From Cytophagales bacterium (GTDB lineage Bacteria > Bacteroidota > Bacteroidia > Cytophagales > Cyclobacteriaceae): DNA of 64,000 nt. Each line of letters starts with the position of its first letter. The first letter of the stretch is position 1. The position numbers and the translations under genes are program-made. The notes beneath the pieces were generated by a model. It had not been told where the DNA came from, ran no database searches, and saw nothing but the letters and a program-made list of their open reading frames with translations. Of this stretch, positions 8,575-17,117 are shown one piece after another. The stretch is from positions 434,001-498,000 of the forward strand of contig JAWPMT010000002.1 of the NCBI GenBank assembly GCA_033344775.1, read 5' to 3'.

Positions 8575-9783
8575 TCAGATAAAGACTGCTCGGTATAAAT
8601 CTACATTTTGCTCAGAAAAATTGTATAATCGCCACATCATTTTCGTGGAATTCTTTCCAATTCTCTTACGTAAACGCTCATTTTGAATAAGGGTATCCAT
8701 GGCTTTTGTCCATTGATCCGGATCCTTCACCAATAATCCGGTCTCCTTGTGCTCGATAACTTTTGAATAGGGAACTACACTAGAAGCAATCACGGGTATC
8801 CTAAATACGGAAAGCTCGTAATACTTAATTGCAGACTTGCCTTTTGTATTGAATGAGATATCTCTTAGGGGTAACAATGCTATGTCTAGTGACAAATCAT
8901 GAAGGCGATTGATGTAGTCAGTAAAACTCACGGACTTTACATATTTGAATTTGAGACCTTCTTGTTTGTTCTCTCCCTTCCATTGACCATTCCAACCAAA
9001 GAAGATGAACTCGACCTTTTCACCGTACTTTTCCTGGATGGCCCTAAGAGGTTTCAGAATGCTTAATATGTCTTCTGCTGCCGCTAAACCTCCAATTAGC
9101 CCAACTCTTACAGCATCCGTGGCGGGTCGCTGAGAGGCATTATTGTCAGTCCGTTTCTGTCCTTGATTTCCTTTCCTGAGGAGTTCAATCTCTTCATAAG
9201 TGAACGTCGAGATCAGATTAGGAAGATACTCCAAAAAGACTGTGGAATTCGGGAAGTGCTTTTCAAGCAATGAGTCATAGTAGTCCAGCAATTCTTCTGA
9301 GACTCCAGTCATGAGATCCATTCTGGAAATGTTCTTTAGTAACTGCTTTTTCATATCCGTACTGATCTTGTCATGATCAGGATGGCTTTTGGGTATTTGA
9401 TGGAAGTTTTGATCAAGGTCCATCACAAACTGGAGGTCATCATTGATTTCTAACAATGCGCCAATGATGTATTCCACATCAGTGAATATGGCTGATAACA
9501 CGATATAATGCGCCCATTGGATGAGTCTTTCGTCCACCGGACTGTCATAATCATCGAACTGCTTGTTGAAATCCCACGAATGAATACCAGAAATCAGCGC
9601 ACAATGTGTTTGAGTCTTATTCAGTTCCAAAGCGGGTGCAATAGACCGATAATAACCTGTTCCGTTGAGGCAGGGCCAGATGTATAGTACGTGGACCTTC
9701 CCGTCATTGAGATCATAGAGGGGATACTTATCTTCAAACTTTTCAGCCTTCAGTTGTGCTTTTAGTGCCTTGATTTGCTTCAT
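8575..9783 (-). CDS. GT4-type (GT-B) glycosyltransferase
   Basis: A cytoplasmic protein of 402 residues. The second half has the GT-B acceptor and donor signatures: VGLIGGLAAAEDILSILKPL, then KYYELSVFRIPVIASSVVPY and HKETGLLVKDPDQW, where glutamates contact the nucleotide-sugar in family GT4. The first half (VHVLYIWPCLNGTGYYRSIAP) is the other Rossmann half. It is the last gene of a leftward group behind a Rep-like protein, an unusual setting for a cell-envelope enzyme; a role on DNA, phage or plasmid products cannot be excluded. Family assignment is firm, substrate unknown. Confidence 0.75.
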   Translation of the reverse strand: MKQIKALKAQLKAEKFEDKYPLYDLNDGKVHVLYIWPCLNGTGYYRSIAPALELNKTQTHCALISGIHSWDFNKQFDDYDSPVDERLIQWAHYIVLSAIFTDVEYIIGALLEINDDLQFVMDLDQNFHQIPKSHPDHDKISTDMKKQLLKNISRMDLMTGVSEELLDYYDSLLEKHFPNSTVFLEYLPNLISTFTYEEIELLRKGNQGQKRTDNNASQRPATDAVRVGLIGGLAAAEDILSILKPLRAIQEKYGEKVEFIFFGWNGQWKGENKQEGLKFKYVKSVSFTDYINRLHDLSLDIALLPLRDISFNTKGKSAIKYYELSVFRIPVIASSVVPYSKVIEHKETGLLVKDPDQWTKAMDTLIQNERLRKRIGKNSTKMMWRLYNFSEQNVDLYRAVFI

Positions 9784-9786
9784 GCT

Positions 9787-10077
9787 CTAGTGTTCTTTCC
9801 TTTGATTATGGTCAATACTCACTTCAGTTCCCTCTAGGAACTTCGCAATTATGTTACCTGAATCCAGGTCATAGATTTCACTGTTCCTGGTCATCGGACC
9901 ATATTTTTTAACCAGGTTCCTTAGTCGATCCAGGCCAACCTCACGATCACGATAGTGACTTTTTTTGCTCTTCCAGTCTATCGAGTAAAAGGTTCGAATG
10001 TTCCCATCCTTGAACCGGACAATCAATTTGCTAAAGGAGTGCTTATTAAGCTTCCATCCATAAGTAGGTCTTTCCAT
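9787..10077 (-). CDS. Hypothetical protein in mobile-element module
   Basis: A basic 96-residue protein starting MERPTYGWKLNKHSF; ATG 10077 is preferred to an in-frame TTG at 10086. It contains IVRFKDGNIRTFYSIDWK and a lysine/arginine-rich middle, which could fit a small nucleic-acid-associated protein. No family recognised. It sits 3 nt upstream of the glycosyltransferase start and 14 nt downstream of the previous gene, so it is part of the same leftward operon. Confidence 0.6.
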   Translation of the reverse strand: MERPTYGWKLNKHSFSKLIVRFKDGNIRTFYSIDWKSKKSHYRDREVGLDRLRNLVKKYGPMTRNSEIYDLDSGNIIAKFLEGTEVSIDHNQRKEH

Positions 10078-10091
10078 TTCCTTCAAGATTG

Positions 10092-10577
10092 TTAGGATTT
10101 GAATTGATTGATCAACTGCTTTAAAGGGATATCTTCAACGAATTGCTGATCACAAAAACTCTTCACAAGTATTTGCTTATCCAGGGTGGAAATAAGTATC
10201 TGTAGCTTGGACACATCTAAGGTTTTTTCATGAGCATAAGCATCCATGAATGAAATCACTCGGTCAGCTACTGTGGCAGGATTTACGACAGAGCTTGATC
10301 CGACAAAAAAGAGTACCAGGTCTTTGATGGTCAACTCCTCGATTTGTTGCGCACCCGTATGAAGAAATACACGTAATGATTGACCTGGTTTGACAATCCG
10401 CACAAATAAGGTCTGCGGGTTTACTCCAGCTTTACTGGCCGTTTCTACTATGAACCGTTGAACATTCTGATTGACCAACTTTTCATATCCAAAAATGTCC
10501 ACGTTGATCGAATCTATGATGGCCGTCAACTTTTGTTTGATAGGCGTTGATTGCTTGCTTCTAATTGTTTTATTCAT
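10092..10577 (-). CDS. Hypothetical mobile-element protein
   Basis: A 161-residue protein from ATG 10577 (MNKTIRSKQ). A longer frame reaches 10664 but would overlap the end of the upstream Rep-like gene by 74 nt. The sequence is mostly helical with no membrane segments; VNPQTLFVRIVKPGQSLRVFLH and a conserved-looking NPATVADRVISFMDAY stand out. No family recognised. Tight spacing on both sides puts it in the leftward replication/regulation operon. Confidence 0.6.
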   Translation of the reverse strand: MNKTIRSKQSTPIKQKLTAIIDSINVDIFGYEKLVNQNVQRFIVETASKAGVNPQTLFVRIVKPGQSLRVFLHTGAQQIEELTIKDLVLFFVGSSSVVNPATVADRVISFMDAYAHEKTLDVSKLQILISTLDKQILVKSFCDQQFVEDIPLKQLINQFKS

Positions 10578-10590
10578 TGATTTTTGACTT

Positions 10591-12000
10591 TTATTGAATT
10601 GAAATAGTGGTGGATTGATTTGGATGCAATTGGAGGTTGGAGTGATTGGAAAGAATGGTGGCATGGAATTGCTTCAGTAAGATTGGATCTTGGAGTTTTC
10701 CAATTCGCTGTTCACAGTCCCGATACATCTCCAGTGATGGCCTTCTCTTGGCTGTATCTTTCTTTTCATTGTTGAGATAGCGCCGAACCTGAGCGTTCAG
10801 AATCAGTTTGAGCTGCACCTCTTGTTTACGTTTTTCCTGTATTTCCCACCACTTTTTAGTACCTGTAAAGCCATGACGGTTAGTAGGGTCGAAATATCTG
10901 TCAGGAAGCTGCACAAATCGATTCTCAGGGTCTTTTTGAATGAACTTTTGGACCAGGATGATTCGCTCCGTATAAATTTCATGGACTCTTGTCAGGCGGT
11001 CGTCACTTACTGGTTCATACCATTGTCGAAGTAACCTCTTTGCAGCCAGTTCCTGTCTTTCAGTGAGGTATACATCCTTGTAAAGCACGTTTTTCGCCAG
11101 ATTCCAAAGCCTGTCCGCGTAAAAGGAAGTGGCGGCCCGAGCCGGATTTTCAGGGGATTTATCCCCGTTTTCTTCTCCAACTCGATGCCGCCCTTTTTCC
11201 CCTGCATCTTTGTGGGCTTTTTCGGATAACTCACACTTATCCACAGCCGCCGCCCGGCCCGCCACCTTTTCGCTTTTAATTGCCACTTTTTCCCCTGTGT
11301 GTCCCGCAAGGGTGTTGCCAGTGTAGCCTGAAAAGGCTTGAGGACTTGTGAGCGCATGCTCACGCCTTTTTGAAGTGTTGCCAGTTGAGACGTTTCGGCT
11401 GTTGATGCCCTCACCCGGAGGTATTTTCATGGAGTTAATCACATCCATTATTATATTATTAGTGTTTCTAGTGTTACCAGAGTCTGTATGAGGACGTTTT
11501 GTCGATTGTTCCTTTTCAAAATACGCTTTCTGAGCTTCCAGAGCTTGTTTTCGTAACTGCTCATCCCGCTCCATTTTTAGCTCATTTTGGCTCTTTTTTC
11601 TGGTTACACACAGTATTTTAGGGTTTATCCACACCTCGTAACTGGCGTTACTGCCATGCCAAACTTTTTGGGTAATGACACCCGCTTCCATCAACTTGCT
11701 GATATGCCGCTGAATGGTTCGGCTACTGGAATGGGATAATGTGGCCAGTTGGACATTATTGGTCTTTAAAGACGGTAGATTATCCGGGTCAACCTCTCCA
11801 ACTCCATTGGCCTTGATAAGAGATACCCCATAAAGCCGTATCAGTTCTTTAGCTGTTGCCGTTACACTTTGTCTTATCTGCCCAGATAGCTCTTCTCTTT
11901 GGCTATTGTACAAATTAATGTATGCATCAAGTGCCTTGAATGCAATGCTGTAATGAAGGACGATCATTTTATTTGTCGATCCTTTAAATAAATTGAACAT
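10591..12000 (-). CDS. Rep-like winged-helix protein
   Basis: A 469-residue protein with an N-terminal DNA-binding domain: residues about 80-125 (LATLSHSSSRTIQRHISKLM) form a winged helix like those of plasmid/ICE replication initiators and MarR-like proteins. The middle (about 165-300) is low-complexity, rich in Ser, Thr, Asn, Gly and Lys, and more GC-rich than its neighbours; the C-terminal third is basic and helical. It heads the operon containing the two small genes and the glycosyltransferase. The best guess is an element replication or maintenance protein; a transcription regulator is the alternative. Confidence 0.55.
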   Translation of the reverse strand: MFNLFKGSTNKMIVLHYSIAFKALDAYINLYNSQREELSGQIRQSVTATAKELIRLYGVSLIKANGVGEVDPDNLPSLKTNNVQLATLSHSSSRTIQRHISKLMEAGVITQKVWHGSNASYEVWINPKILCVTRKKSQNELKMERDEQLRKQALEAQKAYFEKEQSTKRPHTDSGNTRNTNNIIMDVINSMKIPPGEGINSRNVSTGNTSKRREHALTSPQAFSGYTGNTLAGHTGEKVAIKSEKVAGRAAAVDKCELSEKAHKDAGEKGRHRVGEENGDKSPENPARAATSFYADRLWNLAKNVLYKDVYLTERQELAAKRLLRQWYEPVSDDRLTRVHEIYTERIILVQKFIQKDPENRFVQLPDRYFDPTNRHGFTGTKKWWEIQEKRKQEVQLKLILNAQVRRYLNNEKKDTAKRRPSLEMYRDCEQRIGKLQDPILLKQFHATILSNHSNLQLHPNQSTTISIQ

Positions 12001-12137
12001 CCACTCTCCAGGTTCATCCTGGGATGGGCTACGTTAAGAAAGAGCCACTGTGTATAGCACTACAGTTCACTTTCGGCAATCAGCGGCCTTAACTGGAGTT
12101 AAGCCCTGATCAAACTTTAAATTCCTTTAATCCTGCC

Positions 12138-12539
12138 TTATCCGAGTATTTGTGAAAATGCCCGAAACAAGCCAAAGGGCTTAAGGTCCAGGTTAGTCGC
12201 TTCTCGTAGCAAGTAGGCCCGATGAACCCAAATCATTCCTGGTTCTTCATAAATCGGAGCATCAATTAACTGAGCCACATAGATCTTCAAATTACTGTTT
12301 GGTTTATACAATGTTGTTGGATTGCTTACTAACCACGATACACTTTTAAGGGTGGGATTGATGTACCATTCCCCTTGAGCATTTACGTTTCTCGATGATT
12401 CTCCAGGAAAGGTGGTTAACTCTCCTTTACGCTCTCTGTAGGGCATGGTCCATATCTCTGACGAACCATCGATAGGTGTGGCATCTGCCTGTAAAATCTT
12501 AAACCAGATCTTTGATTTATTTTCTTTTAGTTGAATCAT
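12138..12539 (-). CDS. Hypothetical protein
   Basis: A 133-residue soluble protein from ATG 12539, overlapping the stop of the upstream gene by 4 nt (translational coupling). It has several beta-rich stretches with aromatic residues (KIWFKILQAD, GEWYINPTLKSVSWLV, MIWVHRAYLL) and no signal peptide. No family recognised. It belongs to the small leftward regulator cluster 12138-13127. Confidence 0.6.
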   Translation of the reverse strand: MIQLKENKSKIWFKILQADATPIDGSSEIWTMPYRERKGELTTFPGESSRNVNAQGEWYINPTLKSVSWLVSNPTTLYKPNSNLKIYVAQLIDAPIYEEPGMIWVHRAYLLREATNLDLKPFGLFRAFSQILG

Positions 12540-12835
12540 TTTAAATACATTTTTTCCTTGACTAACAAGACGCTTGGTTTGAAATATCTAATGATATACT
12601 GCTGCTTATAAGTAATCAGCCCTAGCTTTTTTACTTTAGGTAGCAGCTTCCTGAATTCAACGCTGCTGGAAATCTGAAGCAATTCCATTACCTCGCTCTG
12701 ATCTATCCAGGTCTCTGACTTTTGTCTGTCCGAAGCCCTGTAGATTAATTCAGGATTTACATTCGAAATACATTTCTGAAATTCAGCAACGAATAATTCC
12801 GACGACCTAATACCATTCTCGACCTCATGCATCAT
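12536..12835 (-). CDS. Small helix-turn-helix-like protein
   Basis: A 99-residue protein. Residues about 45-85 (WIDQSEVMELLQISSSVEF, then LLPKVKKLGLITYKQ) resemble a helix-turn-helix plus wing, as in MerR/excisionase-like small regulators. It overlaps its upstream neighbour by 11 nt and its downstream neighbour by 4 nt, so the three genes are one unit. Possibly an excisionase or element regulator; the exact family is uncertain. Confidence 0.55.
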   Translation of the reverse strand: MMHEVENGIRSSELFVAEFQKCISNVNPELIYRASDRQKSETWIDQSEVMELLQISSSVEFRKLLPKVKKLGLITYKQQYIIRYFKPSVLLVKEKMYLK

Positions 12836-13127
12836 TTTGAAAATTTAGAAGGCGATTTACTATTGCAGACCTGTTACTGCCTGATTTCGTCAACTGTTGA
12901 AGTTCATCGAACATTTCATTGCGCACTTTCTGTTTCGCTTTGATCAATCTGATACTTGTACTATAAATCAAATCCTCATTTGAAGGTCTTACAGAATCAT
13001 CATGATTGAAGAACTTATTAATCGTGGGCCTTGTCAGCCCCGTTACTTCCTGGAGTAACCGAGGATAACTATCAAAGTGGGCCGTCAATTGTTCTTTAAG
13101 ATGTAGAACTTCCTCTTTGTTGTACAT
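12825..13127 (-). CDS. Small putative DNA-binding regulator
   Basis: A 100-residue protein. Residues about 18-45 (YPRLLQEVTGLTRPTINKFF) read as a helix-turn-helix, followed by a basic helical tail (IRLIKAKQKVRNEMFDEL). First gene of the leftward operon, divergent from the XRE gene at 13420. This back-to-back arrangement of small regulators is typical of the control region of phages and integrative elements. Confidence 0.6.
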   Translation of the reverse strand: MYNKEEVLHLKEQLTAHFDSYPRLLQEVTGLTRPTINKFFNHDDSVRPSNEDLIYSTSIRLIKAKQKVRNEMFDELQQLTKSGSNRSAIVNRLLNFQNDA

Positions 13128-13419
13128 AAAGCCTATTTAATTGTAGTTGTTGAATTGTATGATGTACATATTCACATCAAACTTAAAACAAATACGAATT
13201 AAAAAGCTAATTATTATGAAAATAAAATCACTATTATGAATTAAGACTATGCTTAATCCAAATTAAAGTGTAAATTCGCTGGACAAGAAATTGTAAATAA
13301 AAAGTAAAGTAAAAAAGCATCGTTTTGGGCGGATAATGCGTTAAAACGATAAGTTTCGAGTTCAAACGAAATCGAAGCAACTAAATAAACAACACTGAAA
13401 TCCCTAAGCGCTAAATTAA
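13128..13419. promoter_or_regulatory. Divergent control region with inverted repeats
   Basis: AT-rich spacer between oppositely oriented regulators. Inverted repeats seen: TGATGT/ACATCA (13160-13165, 13174-13179), close to the leftward start, and ATCGTTTT/AAAACGAT (13319-13326, 13343-13350), on the rightward side, followed by TTTCG/CGAAA. These are good operator candidates for the two flanking DNA-binding proteins; which protein binds which site cannot be told from sequence. Confidence 0.5.
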
Positions 13420-14133
13420 ATGGACAACAAACTAGAAGGCATTAACCTAAGATTCATTCAGGCTGTTGATCACGTGATTGATGTACATAAGGTGGCAGGT
13501 ATGGAGCCTAAATCAGCCAGGTCATTGAGTGTATTCATCGGAAAGGATCCCAATACTATTTCCAGGATAAGACAAGGTTCCAAGGACGTTTCGGCTGAGC
13601 AGGTCAAACGATTTGCTGCACTTTGCGGGATAGATCTCAATTTCTTCTACAATGAAAATATTCAGCTGATCTATCAGGCAGATATGTTCAATGAGGAAAA
13701 CCTCAAACGGTCAATTGAGGGTCAGACCATCAATATGGATTTCTCCAACTCCGGAAACGAGAACACGAACCTTCAATTAGGGGCTGGTGATTTCTCTGGA
13801 AACATTTACAATCATGGAGCCTCTAGCGCTGAACACAGCCATAGAGATACTCACTATCACTTCTATCAGGCAGAACAACTTGTAAAGACCATACCAGCTC
13901 AATTTCAACAGAGCCTTACCAATCAACTACAGGAAATTAAATTAAGCTATATGAAGCTTGAAAAAGAACTCTTAGACAGGACAGAAGAGCTAAAAAAAAT
14001 AACCAAAGAGTATTTGGCGGAAATTAAACTATCTCAGACGAATGTAACCAATTTAATGGAACAATTAAAGAAAGAACGGGAAGCAAAAGACGATCTTTAT
14101 CTGAGATACATCAAATCACTGGAGAATAAGTAA
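13420..14133 (+). CDS. XRE-type HTH regulator with C-terminal coiled coil
   Basis: A 237-residue cytoplasmic regulator. Residues about 30-75 (SLSVFIGKDPNTISRIRQG, then VKRFAALCGIDLNFFY) are a Cro/C1-type helix-turn-helix. A Ser/Asn/Gly- and His-rich linker follows, and residues about 165-235 form a long charged coiled coil suited to oligomerisation. It is divergent from the small regulators at 12138-13127 and sits in front of the palindrome at 14171-14189. Likely the master switch of the element; targets are inferred. Confidence 0.72.
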   Translation: MDNKLEGINLRFIQAVDHVIDVHKVAGMEPKSARSLSVFIGKDPNTISRIRQGSKDVSAEQVKRFAALCGIDLNFFYNENIQLIYQADMFNEENLKRSIEGQTINMDFSNSGNENTNLQLGAGDFSGNIYNHGASSAEHSHRDTHYHFYQAEQLVKTIPAQFQQSLTNQLQEIKLSYMKLEKELLDRTEELKKITKEYLAEIKLSQTNVTNLMEQLKKEREAKDDLYLRYIKSLENK

Positions 14134-14170
14134 ATAACGCAATCAATAGCGTTATATAGAAACATAATTT

Positions 14171-14189
14171 ATTTATACCCCGTATAAAT
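14171..14189. promoter_or_regulatory. Perfect 8-bp palindromic operator candidate
   Basis: ATTTATAC-CCC-GTATAAAT lies 20 bp before ATG 14209. A related perfect repeat ATTATACC-CA-GGTATAAT occurs at 14409-14426, and an imperfect relative at 14433-14451 that recurs exactly in both methyltransferase leaders (1774-1792, 62642-62660). Position and symmetry suggest a binding site for a dimeric regulator. Confidence 0.5.
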
Positions 14190-14208
14190 TCATGCGGGTC
14201 AAAAAAAG

Positions 14209-15069
14209 ATGAACAGCTTCGAAGAAAAGCTTAAGCAGTCCATTGTTGAGCTGACCTGTTTTGATAATCAGGGAGCAGAAGAAGTATTTGGTTTTTTTAA
14301 GAGCAAGGAGACAGAAGAAATTCGGTTTCAATTCAATACAAAAAGATTTCGGTTGCAAGAGTTCTCACATATCGAGAGGTTAATTCAAGAGGGTAAAAAT
14401 GATGTTTTATTATACCCAGGTATAATTAATGAATTTATCCCCCCTATAAATAATGAACAGGAAGAAGAAGTAGCCATGCTTAGCATGGTTGAGGTAATCT
14501 GGTTGACTTGTGTGAGTTACATGGTTGATTTTGGATTGCCATTAGATCAAATAAAAGAGATTAAGCAGAAGGTGATTTTGAATGAGGAAGAAGTAGTCGA
14601 TAAATACCCCTTAATTCAGTATTTCCTGTTTGGGGCGATAGCTGGCCACTTGCCTGTATTCTTCATGATTTATACGGATGGAAGGTTCAAATTGGTTTCA
14701 GATGAAGACTATTTGGAGCAATGTCAAGCTGATGGATCAAGTAATCACCTCATCATCAGTATCAATCAGGCTCTAAAGGACACTTTCCCAAAATTATTTA
14801 AGGTCGATCCTATCTATGTCACTGCTCACAAAAAAAGCCTCAAACATGGCGAGTGGGAGCTAATAAAAGAACTCCGCTCAGGAAACTACCAGTCCATAAA
14901 AGTTAGAATGAAGGGCAATGAGATTGATCTATTGGAAGGGGTTGAAAGAATGGAGGTAAATAAGAAGTTGGTGGACATTTTAAAATCAGATGATTTTCAG
15001 AACATTGACCTTCGACAGGAAAATGGAAAGGTTGTTTCTATCCAAAGGACTCTAAAAAAGAAATTATAG
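14209..15069 (+). CDS. Hypothetical acidic protein of mobile element
   Basis: A 286-residue, Glu/Lys-rich soluble protein with no signal peptide or membrane helix. The middle contains a short hydrophobic segment (FLFGAIAGHLPVFFMIY, about 140-160). No family recognised. It follows the XRE gene by 75 nt and precedes the recombinase module. Two palindromic motifs like the one in its promoter lie inside the coding sequence at residues about 67-81, so it may be autoregulated or simply share sequence bias. Confidence 0.6.
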   Translation: MNSFEEKLKQSIVELTCFDNQGAEEVFGFFKSKETEEIRFQFNTKRFRLQEFSHIERLIQEGKNDVLLYPGIINEFIPPINNEQEEEVAMLSMVEVIWLTCVSYMVDFGLPLDQIKEIKQKVILNEEEVVDKYPLIQYFLFGAIAGHLPVFFMIYTDGRFKLVSDEDYLEQCQADGSSNHLIISINQALKDTFPKLFKVDPIYVTAHKKSLKHGEWELIKELRSGNYQSIKVRMKGNEIDLLEGVERMEVNKKLVDILKSDDFQNIDLRQENGKVVSIQRTLKKKL

Positions 15070-15148
15070 CTATGATAAATAATCAGGCGTATTACGGTCA
15101 TTGTATTCTTGATGTAATCCACATGAGAGTGCTATTGACAGAGTGGAA

Positions 15149-15325
15149 ATGTCTAATTCAAAAAAGAGTAAAAAGACAAGAAGATTAACCATTGAAAAAG
15201 TAAGAGAAAAGACTAGATATAGAGATATATCGGATGAAGAAGCAGAAGTCATAATTGGTCAATTGGATCGATTAGCTGAAATCATTGTAAAACATATCAT
15301 TTATGAAGCACCTGAAAGAGTTTGA
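15149..15325 (+). CDS. Small basic protein upstream of recombinase
   Basis: 58 residues from ATG 15149 (in-frame GTG at 15143 is the alternative). Lys/Arg-rich N-terminus (SNSKKSKKTRRLTIEKV) and an acidic helical C-terminus. Its 3' end overlaps the recombinase start by 23 nt, so it may be a coupled accessory factor, for instance a recombination directionality factor. No family recognised. Confidence 0.5.
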   Translation: MSNSKKSKKTRRLTIEKVREKTRYRDISDEEAEVIIGQLDRLAEIIVKHIIYEAPERV

Positions 15326-17036
15326 TAAATTCATACATAAGAAGTCGGATGAGATTGACTTAAATAAGAATGTATGGCTTTATACAAGAGTATCTTCCAA
15401 AGATCAATATGTGAACCAGAGTCTTGAAAATCAGAAAAAGTATGGCATTGAATATTGCGTAAAGAATGAATATATCTTATCAAAGACTTTTGGGGAGACT
15501 TATGAGAGTGCACGAGGAGACTTCACCAGGCGAGAGTTCAAAAGTCTAATAGAGAGCGTCAAAAGGTCAAGGAGGCGGCCATTTGCCATACTCCTGTATA
15601 AGATGAGTAGATTTTCCAGAACAGGTGGGCATGCTATCTCATTAGCAACAGAGCTTATTGAAGTATTAGGGGTCCACCTTATTGAAGTTTCTAGTGGAAA
15701 GAGTACTTTGACCGAACGGGGAAAGCTTGAAATATATGAACGGCTTCTAAAAGCTCGTGAGGAGAATATTGAGAGGTTAGAAATGACCGTACCAGGAATG
15801 ACTAGCTTCGTTGAAAATGGTAATTGGCTTGGACGAGTACCACGTGGATATGATCACTTTGGCCCAAGAGTGAAGGATACTACTAAAATTAGTGGTGAGC
15901 AGAAAATTGTCATAAATGGAGAAGGGAAAATACTAAAGGAAGCTTGGAAGAAGAAGGCGCTTGGATCGAAAGATTCCGAAATACTCATATTTCTTAGAGA
16001 GAAGGGAGTCAATTTCACCAAACAAGCTCTAAGTAGAATGTGGCGAAAACCATTTTATTGCGGAATCATTGTCCATAACATGCTTGGTGAGAAAGTTGTG
16101 AAAGGGAATCATCAGACTTTAGTCTCGCAAAAAGATTTTCTTAAAATTAACCGAGATTTAGAGCGGAATAAAAAGGGGTATGACAGTTCCAATGATGAAG
16201 AAAATCTTCCACTTAACAATTTCGTTCGAAGCCTCGATTGTGGAACTTCCTACTCAGGCTATTGTGTGAGGAAAAAAGGGTTATACTATTACAAGAATAA
16301 TAGAACGGGTAGCAGAGAGAATATTAGAGCAGAAAAGCTTCATGAAAGCTTTGTTGACCTTCTAATGGAAATTGAGCTAGACAAGGCCATTGATGCCGAT
16401 CTTCTTGCCCTTGCCATCAGAGATAAAATTCAAGACATCTATAAGGTAGATGTGGAATCACAGGAGTTGGTTAAAAAGAGAGTTCTTGAAATAGATTCCA
16501 GGCTAACCAGCTTAAAGAGAAAATACATGGTTCTTGATCTAATTAGCAAAGAGGACTATGATTTGTTTAAGGCTGAATTGGACCAAGAAAAGGCTCAATT
16601 ATTGAAGGATTCTGAAAATTCAATTTCAGAGTTCTCGAACCTACAAGAAATCATTAGTAAGGGTGTAAGAATATCCCAAAATATGTCGATTCTGTGGCTT
16701 AAAAGCGGTTTTCAACTTAAAAAGGCATTGCAAAACGTGATCTTCCCTGAAGGAATACTGTTCGACTTTAAAAACAAGGTTTCTCGAACCCAAAGAGTCA
16801 ATGAAATTTTTCAATTAAACTATTCAATATCAATGAGTTACTGTAAAAAACCAAAAAGGACAAGCCTCAAATTTGAAACTTGTCCTGTGATAGTAGCGGG
16901 AGGAGGACTCGAATCGCACCGGCGACCCGGCTCCGACCTTCGGGCTCATAACCTGACGAGCTTTGATAATCTGAATTTTTGGGATGGTTGCGAATACAGA
17001 CTTAAACAACAAAAAAAGGCCAACTTTTCAAGTTAG
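15303..17036 (+). CDS. Large serine recombinase (site-specific integrase)
   Basis: Catalyses DNA integration/excision. The N-terminal resolvase domain shows LYTRVSSKDQ with catalytic S31, and the conserved YKMSRFSR arginine helix. A recombinase DNA-binding domain follows (GNWLGRVPRGYD; TKQALSRMWRKPFYCG), then a zinc-ribbon-like region that seems to retain only part of its cysteines (LDCGTSYSGYC) and a coiled coil (about 370-440). The frame then reads into a tRNA-derived repeat: the last ~50 residues (from AGGGLESHRR) are antisense translation of the attachment region, so the native C-terminus was probably shorter or different. It ends at the boundary of the element, as expected for an integrase beside its own att site. 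Confidence 0.9.
   Translation: MKHLKEFDKFIHKKSDEIDLNKNVWLYTRVSSKDQYVNQSLENQKKYGIEYCVKNEYILSKTFGETYESARGDFTRREFKSLIESVKRSRRRPFAILLYKMSRFSRTGGHAISLATELIEVLGVHLIEVSSGKSTLTERGKLEIYERLLKAREENIERLEMTVPGMTSFVENGNWLGRVPRGYDHFGPRVKDTTKISGEQKIVINGEGKILKEAWKKKALGSKDSEILIFLREKGVNFTKQALSRMWRKPFYCGIIVHNMLGEKVVKGNHQTLVSQKDFLKINRDLERNKKGYDSSNDEENLPLNNFVRSLDCGTSYSGYCVRKKGLYYYKNNRTGSRENIRAEKLHESFVDLLMEIELDKAIDADLLALAIRDKIQDIYKVDVESQELVKKRVLEIDSRLTSLKRKYMVLDLISKEDYDLFKAELDQEKAQLLKDSENSISEFSNLQEIISKGVRISQNMSILWLKSGFQLKKALQNVIFPEGILFDFKNKVSRTQRVNEIFQLNYSISMSYCKKPKRTSLKFETCPVIVAGGGLESHRRPGSDLRAHNLTSFDNLNFWDGCEYRLKQQKKANFSS
16852..16885 (-). terminator. Leftward Rho-independent terminator
   Basis: GGACAAG (16858-16864) pairs with CTTGTCC (16879-16885); on the minus strand the stem is followed by TTTTTGG. 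It stands directly downstream of the tRNA-like 3' end at 16891, where a tRNA terminator would be. It lies inside the recombinase reading frame. Confidence 0.6.
16891..16962 (-). pseudogene. Scrambled tRNA-Met 3' half, copy 1
   Basis: On the minus strand the sequence runs AGCTCGTC, anticodon arm, GAAGGTC, T arm, TCCCGCTACTA, as in Bacteroidota tRNA-Met. Two things are wrong. The seven-base anticodon loop (16945-16951) is the reverse complement of the expected CTCATAA. A 17-nt stretch (16914-16930) stands where one T-arm base would be. The 5' half (acceptor strand and D arm) is absent. It cannot make a tRNA. Reading is by eye. Confidence 0.65.
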
Positions 17037-17045
17037 CCTTTGTCT

Positions 17046-17117
17046 TAGTAGCGGGAGGAGGACTCGAATCGCACCGGCGACCCGGCTCCGACCTTCGGGC
17101 TCATAACCTGACGAGCT
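17046..17117 (-). pseudogene. Scrambled tRNA-Met 3' half, copy 2
   Basis: Same sequence as copy 1 with the same inverted anticodon loop (17100-17106) and T-arm insertion, 155 bp away. The shared defects show the unit was already rearranged before it was duplicated. Confidence 0.65.

Noticed and set aside
11007-11414. 135-residue leftward frame inside the Rep-like gene
   Set aside because: Overlaps the low-complexity, GC-richer middle of the 469-residue gene in another frame; no start context or family support.
14409-14451. Promoter inside the coding sequence of the 286-residue gene
   Set aside because: The palindromes are real, but no TAnnTTTG box or downstream start supports a promoter; kept only as motif observation.
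16891-17117. Two functional tRNA-Met genes
   Set aside because: The 5' half is missing, the anticodon loop is inverted and the T arm is interrupted; only 3' fragments are present.
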